Assembly: GCF_033115175.1 (NCBI RefSeq)
Contig: NC_084837.1
Location: 88,176,966 to 88,240,965 of the forward strand
DNA length: 64,000 bases
DNA from: Lepus europaeus
Lineage: Eukaryota; Chordata; Mammalia; Lagomorpha; Leporidae
Direction of reading: 5' to 3'
Position 1 is the first letter of the stretch; every line of letters starts with the position of its first letter. Below are positions 60,201-64,000 of the stretch, piece after piece. The notes under the pieces are model-generated. The model was not told where the DNA came from and made no database searches. It saw only the letters and a program-made list of their open reading frames with translations. Both the position numbers and the translations under genes were made by a program.

Positions 60201-61622
60201 GGCTTCCGGGACACCGCTGTGCAGCTCTACATCCCAAGGTATGTCCCATCTGCTGCAGTAGGGAGTAAGAAAGCCTGCCTCAGCTGCAGAGAGCACGCAC
60301 AGCACAGCAGACGAAATTATTAAACCACTGCTTCTGGAGGTTCCCTATACACATATTGTAAGGATGCCTAAATATAAGGCAACGTGGGAGATGGGAGAAC
60401 AGTGCACCTTCTAACTCAGTGAGTTATCTGAAAGATGGCAGATGCGAAGTAGATCCTCCATCGACTCATTCCCACCCAAAATGGCCACAGTTGGCCAGGA
60501 TCTTGGAACGCCGCTTGATGTATGGAGCAGTAGTCACATTCACCTCCTCCCCAGGCACATCAGCAGGGAAGTGGAATACCTGGGACTCGAACCAGCACAT
60601 CCAATATGGGATGCAGGCAAACACTTGTTTTGCCTTTTTTTTTTTTTTTTTTTTTTTTGGCAGGCAGAGTGGACAGTGAGAGACAGGTCTTCCTTTGCTG
60701 TTGGTTCACCCTCCAATGGCGCCGCAGCCAGCCCGCTGTGGCTGGTGCACCGCGCTGATCCGAAGGCAGGAGCCAGGTGCTTCCCCTGGTCTCCCATGCG
60801 GGTGCAGGGCCCAAGCACTTGGGCCATCCTCCACTGCACCCCCGGGCCATAGCAGAGAGCCGGCCTGGAAGAGGGGCAACCGGGACAGAATCCGGCACCC
60901 TGACCGAGACTAGAACCCGGTGTGCCGGTGCCGCAAAGCGGAGGATTAGCCTGTTGAGGCACAGCGCCGGCCTGTTTTGCTTTCACTACAAAAGGAACAC
61001 TGTGTAGATAAGTGTAAAATCTGCTGTAAAAAACTACTGTCTTATCTGTCAATGATTCAGGTATGGGATTAAAGGAACCGCACATCTGAAAACCAAAGAT
61101 GGCTGTGTCCTCCATTTGGGGCCCAATGGTGAAAACCTTGGCGTCTGGGCCCCAGGAGCACCCAGGCGATGGTACAAGAGGACAGACCGTGTCACATCCA
61201 GCGGGCAAGGCGTCGCTTTCCGCATGTTCGAGCATGTTACGGTAAGGCTGTGCGGGTGCCTTGTGTGTGTCCTTTCCAATGCAAAGTAGAGAATGCAATT
61301 CGGGAATACATCTCTCCTCTTCCTGTGACAGGTGAAAATATCTGCACAAGTAAAACCGTATCATCCCAATCACCTACACCTGGAAATCATAAGCAAGAAA
61401 GCCTACGTGGACCCAGAGGCAAGGCATACTCCCCAAAGCTCCCCATCACCCACGAGAGAGTTAGTGGGGGGAAACACTCAGTGTGCCGAAGACAGCAAAG
61501 AAAATCTCCCTGAGGAATACCGGCAGTTTCGGCAGACAGAGGGAGAGAGCCTCTACACTCTCCTGGAAGAGATGAAGAATCGAGCGATCCAGGACCTTTC
61601 GAGCCATCTTGGAATTCTATGA
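44492..61622 (+). CDS. DIS3L: DIS3L-class 3'-5' exoribonuclease, copy B (complete, 17 exons)
   Basis: Exons: 44492-44630, 45370-45520, 47433-47561, 48917-49049, 50684-50860, 51228-51303, 51880-52020, 53063-53232, 54164-54325, 55969-56213, 56661-56753, 57794-58327, 59115-59260, 59347-59522, 60093-60238, 61061-61241, 61332-61622. All junctions are GT-AG, phases join, and the sum is 3090 nt (1029 aa; human DIS3L is about 1054). Residues 30-44 hold a Cys cluster (C30, C33, C38, C44) like the CR3 motif of exosome-bound DIS3/DIS3L. A PIN-like region and two cold-shock-like OB folds (about 220-426) follow. The RNB domain begins near 447 with [13 protein letters not shown] (Asp 461, 467, 469, 470 intact) and includes [13 protein letters not shown] (777-789). 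An S1-like region (about 825-905) and a conserved C-terminal tail end the protein. Known family role: processive 3'-5' RNA decay as catalytic subunit of the cytoplasmic exosome. Identity to human DIS3L is about 60% in exon 12 from memory, so it is probably a paralogue. Confidence 0.93.
46180..46352 (+). mobile_element. SINE fragment, + strand, in intron 2 of copy B
   Basis: GGGGGCCCCTGCACCCGGATGG, ACCATTTAGGGAGTAAACTGG and TCTCCTGCCTTTTTAAAAAA match a diverged 3' half of the SINE. Confidence 0.6.
50007..50285 (-). mobile_element. C-SINE, - strand, intron 4, copy B
   Basis: Same element at the same site as 3323-3604, with a few substitutions and a 1-nt deletion; inserted before the duplication. 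Confidence 0.88.
50389..50501 (+). repeat. 39-bp minisatellite in intron 4, copy B (about 3 units)
   Basis: Units at 50389-50427, 50428-50466 and 50467-50501 (partial). The extra unit exactly explains the 39-bp jump in offset between the two duplicated segments here. Confidence 0.9.
55380..55658 (-). mobile_element. C-type SINE, - strand, intron 9, copy B
   Basis: Same insertion as 8636-8912 with the same CCCTGGCATC flanks. Confidence 0.87.
58662..58925 (-). mobile_element. C-type SINE, - strand, intron 12, copy B
   Basis: Same insertion as 11925-12180, with one extra GAGGCA repeat near the tail. The decayed neighbour is at 58425-58585. Confidence 0.8.
60636..60972 (-). mobile_element. Young C-SINE, - strand, intron 15, copy B
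   Basis: Same insertion as 13885-14222 with a longer T run. The two copies of this young SINE share the insertion site, which dates the duplication after it. Confidence 0.9.
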
Positions 61623-61877
61623 AACTTTCAGTGTCAGTCACGATTGACTATTTTTACATTTACTGCACAAATCCTGTTATTTGTACAGGATAAACAGTAG
61701 TACATATTGTACCGTTATAATTGTGTCGCCACCTCCTGTTGCTATGGAGACAACTTCAAGTGCAGTATGTGCTTAAGATGCCCTGGGACAGTGATGAATT
61801 CTGTGTGCCCTCATCTTCCCAGCAGATTGTGAACCACAGTGTATGTGATGTCTTGATTGGGCATATTTACCATAAAT

Positions 61878-61883
61878 AATAAA
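61878..61883 (+). terminator. Poly(A) signal of exoribonuclease copy B
   Basis: AATAAA in the same position relative to the stop codon as in copy A, giving a 3' UTR of about 61623-61905. The surrounding UTR is nearly identical between the copies. Confidence 0.7.
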
Positions 61884-62104
61884 TGTATTTCTTACAATGT
61901 GTCCTCAGCTTCCTTTTCTAAGGGCACAATCTTTGGGAATACAATTTCTTTAAAGATGTTTTCCAATGGATGGAAGATATTCCTCTCGTTTATAACTGTC
62001 TCATGTTGAAGATTGATTTGAGGGGACAGATGGGACAGTGCCCTGATGGAGGAGCACTAGAAAGAAGTAGTGCTACTCTTGTCTTTTACTAGCAGACCTG
62101 ATCT

Positions 62105-62391
62105 ATGATGGCAGCAGCTGGGGGAGGGGCAGTCCGTGAGGAGGGGAGGCGGGGAGGGTGAGCTGGGAACATCTGTCTGGAGCTGGGGACACAGCTGTGC
62201 TTCACGGAGTGTGTACATTCCTGTCTGTAAGTCGCCCTCCAGTAAAACCATCACTAGAGAAAGAAATCACAGAATCTCAAGAAAGCAACAGAAATAAAGG
62301 CAGACAGATCCCAGTAGAGTGTTGGTGGTTCTGTTTTTTTATAAAATGATGGGATAACAAACCATTTGTTTTTTTTTCTAAAGATCTATTT
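62105..62391. other. About 280-bp block present only in copy B
   Basis: Between the sequence shared up to GACCTGATCTA and the SINE starting near 62392, copy B has about 277 nt more than copy A. The block is not a transposon and includes the poly-T tail of the adjacent - strand SINE, which copy A lacks. That favours a deletion in copy A, with TCTA microhomology at the joint. Confidence 0.8.
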
Positions 62392-63265
62392 CATTTAATT
62401 GAGGCAGAGCCACAGACAGGGGAAGACCAAGAGGTCTTCCATCTGCTGGTTCACTCCCCAAATGCCCACGATGGCTGGGGCTGGGCCTGGGCCAGGTGCA
62501 ACCCAGGAATCTGGAACTCCATCCACGTCTCCAACATGCATGGAAGGGGCCCAAGCATTTGGGCCATCTTCTGCTGCTTTCCTTGGCCCTTAGCAGGAAT
62601 GGTCGACGCCCATATGGAATGCCAGTGCCACAGGCAGAAGCTTAAACTAGTATGCCACAGAGTCCCCCCCGACCCCCCGACTTTGTTTTGCTCTTTTAAA
62701 AAAAATTCATCTGAAAAAAGCAGGAGACCCAAGAGAAAGGGCTCAGCCAACTGTTAGTTGACTCCCCAAACAGCTGCAACAACCAGTCCTGGGCCAGGTC
62801 AAAACCAGGAACCAGGAACTCCACCTGGGTCTCCTACGCAGGTGCAGGGGCTCGAGTCTTTGGGCCACCTTTCACCGCTTTCCCAGGCGCATTAGAGGGA
62901 GCTGGATCTGAAGTGGAGCCGCTGGGACTTGAACCAGTGCTCTGATGTGGGATGCAGACGTGAGAACTGCAGTCTGGGGCTAGCACCATGGCACAGTAGG
63001 TTGATCCTCCACCTGCGGTGCCAGCATCCCATATGGGCCCTGGTTCTAGTCCAGGCTGCTCCTCTTCCCATCCAGCTCTGCTACGGTCTGGGATAGCAGT
63101 GGACTTGCGTGGGAGACCGGGAAGATGCTCCTGGCCTGGCCCTGGCGGCCATCTGGGGAGTGATCCAGTGGATGACTCCCCAAAAACTAAAAGCTTGCTA
63201 TTGAAACTGGCCGGTTCGAGTCCCAGCTGCTCCACTTCTGACCCAGCTCCCGGCTAATGTGCCTA
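62392..63265. mobile_element. Three SINEs between the nuclease gene and TIPIN, copy B
   Basis: 62392-62675 (-, with its T-rich tail just upstream), 62705-62975 (-) and 62978-63265 (+), in the same order as copy A. Confidence 0.8.
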
Positions 63266-63701
63266 GGTAAGCAGGAGAAGATGGCCCAATTACTTGGGCA
63301 GACCTAGAGCTGGATTTTCAACTCACTGGGGCTGGGTAAAGCGTCAACCAGATGTATATACTGAAAGTGTAAATTACAGAACTAAATAGCAACAAGAAAT
63401 GTTCCTAAAGAGAATAGGAATTTGTGTTTTTGCTGTTTAAAAATAGACACACTCCACAGCAACAGTTGTTTCAAGATAAATACACATTACACATCCCGGA
63501 ATCTACTGAAGACATTCAAAACGGCTGCTGCTTATTTCCCAGGGATCATGTATTTAGACGTCATACTTGTACAAAAATCAATGCCAAAGAGAATAAATTA
63601 GCGAAATGTGACAAAGTTAGCAGGAATAGGCGTACGATTTATAGCTAAGGATTTCCACACACAGACGATACACACTCCTCCTGCGCCTGCAGAACCATGA
63701 C

Positions 63702-63946
63702 TCAACAGGCACAGGCAGAGGCCGTGCAGCCACAGCAGCAGCCCTGGGTGCACGAAGCTCCACAGGCTCGGTCCGCTGGTGTCTCCTCTGTCTTTAATTC
63801 CTCCCCTTCATTTACAGAAGTGGCTGCGGCACCGTTCTGTGGACAAATGGAAATGGCCTTGCTTGACCCACGTCCCTCCGCCTCTTGATCCTCCCCAGTA
63901 TTCACCTCTTCAATAGTCTGTGTTCTGGGTGTGTCCATTAACGTAT
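63702..63946 (-). CDS. TIPIN: TIPIN last exon, copy B (gene continues beyond window)
   Basis: Duplicate of the last exon of copy A. The acceptor after 63946 is intact and the frame opens with the same split Asp codon. Differences include Val to Ile in the TVEEVNT motif, Leu to Gln after GED, and an Asn-Glu-Gly-Glu where copy A has four acidic-type residues. The codon that is TAG in copy A is CAG here, so the protein runs on through a Cys/Gly/Ala-rich tail to a stop at 63702-63704. The rest of the gene would lie at higher coordinates, outside the window. This copy is the better candidate for the functional TIPIN gene. Confidence 0.8.
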
Positions 63947-64000
63947 CTGAAAGAGACACCAAACCATTATCACTGATTTTAATTACATGATTCTGTCTCA

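Larger units (their letters stand above)
46666..64000 (+). repeat. Segmental duplication, copy B (paired with 1-16976)
   Basis: Head-to-tail partner of the first 17 kb. The start of the match at 46666 is set only by the window edge, since copy A begins at base 1. Mismatches are scattered singly, with small indels in introns and homopolymers. Every SINE present in one copy is present in the other at the same site, so those insertions predate the duplication. Confidence 0.97.

Noticed and set aside
1-64000. CRISPR arrays, operons, bacterial promoters, rRNA or functional tRNA genes
   Set aside because: The window is mammalian nuclear DNA. The tRNA-like resemblance in the SINEs is their ancestry, and no intact tRNA cloverleaf was seen.

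Overview
The window is mammalian nuclear DNA, almost certainly a leporid (rabbit or hare). It is packed with the lagomorph C-type SINE in both orientations, carries an L1 with a rabbit-type 3' end, and contains GT-AG spliced genes with long introns. Family assignments are from recognition and memory; no alignment or database search was run.

Layout. (1) 1-16976 and 46666-64000 are two head-to-tail copies of one segment; both run off the window, so the unit is larger than 17 kb. The offset drifts from 46665 to 47024 through small indels, a 39-bp VNTR unit and one indel of about 277 bp. (2) Each copy carries a + strand multi-exon gene for a DIS3L-class 3'-5' exoribonuclease. Copy B (44492-61622) is complete: 17 exons, 1029 codons, all phases joining, all four RNB-domain catalytic Asp present. 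Copy A (768-14872) shows exons 3-17, all open; its exons 1-2 would lie left of the window. (3) Convergent to each, on the - strand, are the 3' exons of TIPIN (copy A 16720-19839, two exons; copy B last exon 63702-63946). DIS3L and TIPIN are also convergent neighbours in human, yet this protein is only about 60% identical to human DIS3L as I recall it, so I read it as a diverged paralogue.

(4) The 27 kb between the copies is mostly transposon debris: about 25 SINEs, several nested; an L1 derivative with intact ORF1 but no ORF2, inserted into a SINE (23146-28246, 16-bp target-site duplication); a - strand class-I endogenous retrovirus relic (about 31.5-34.6 kb) with related LTRs at 39483-40193 and about 41.9-42.2 kb; and a DNAJC19 processed pseudogene (42710-43160). 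(5) 44.28-45.24 kb is a CpG island holding the promoter and first exon of copy B, with a TATA-like element near 44286.

Inferred history: a DIS3L-like/TIPIN-3'-end block was tandemly duplicated recently (about 1% coding divergence by hand count), leaving two expressible-looking nuclease genes and a TIPIN fragment between them. An assembly (haplotype) artefact is the main alternative and needs read-depth testing.
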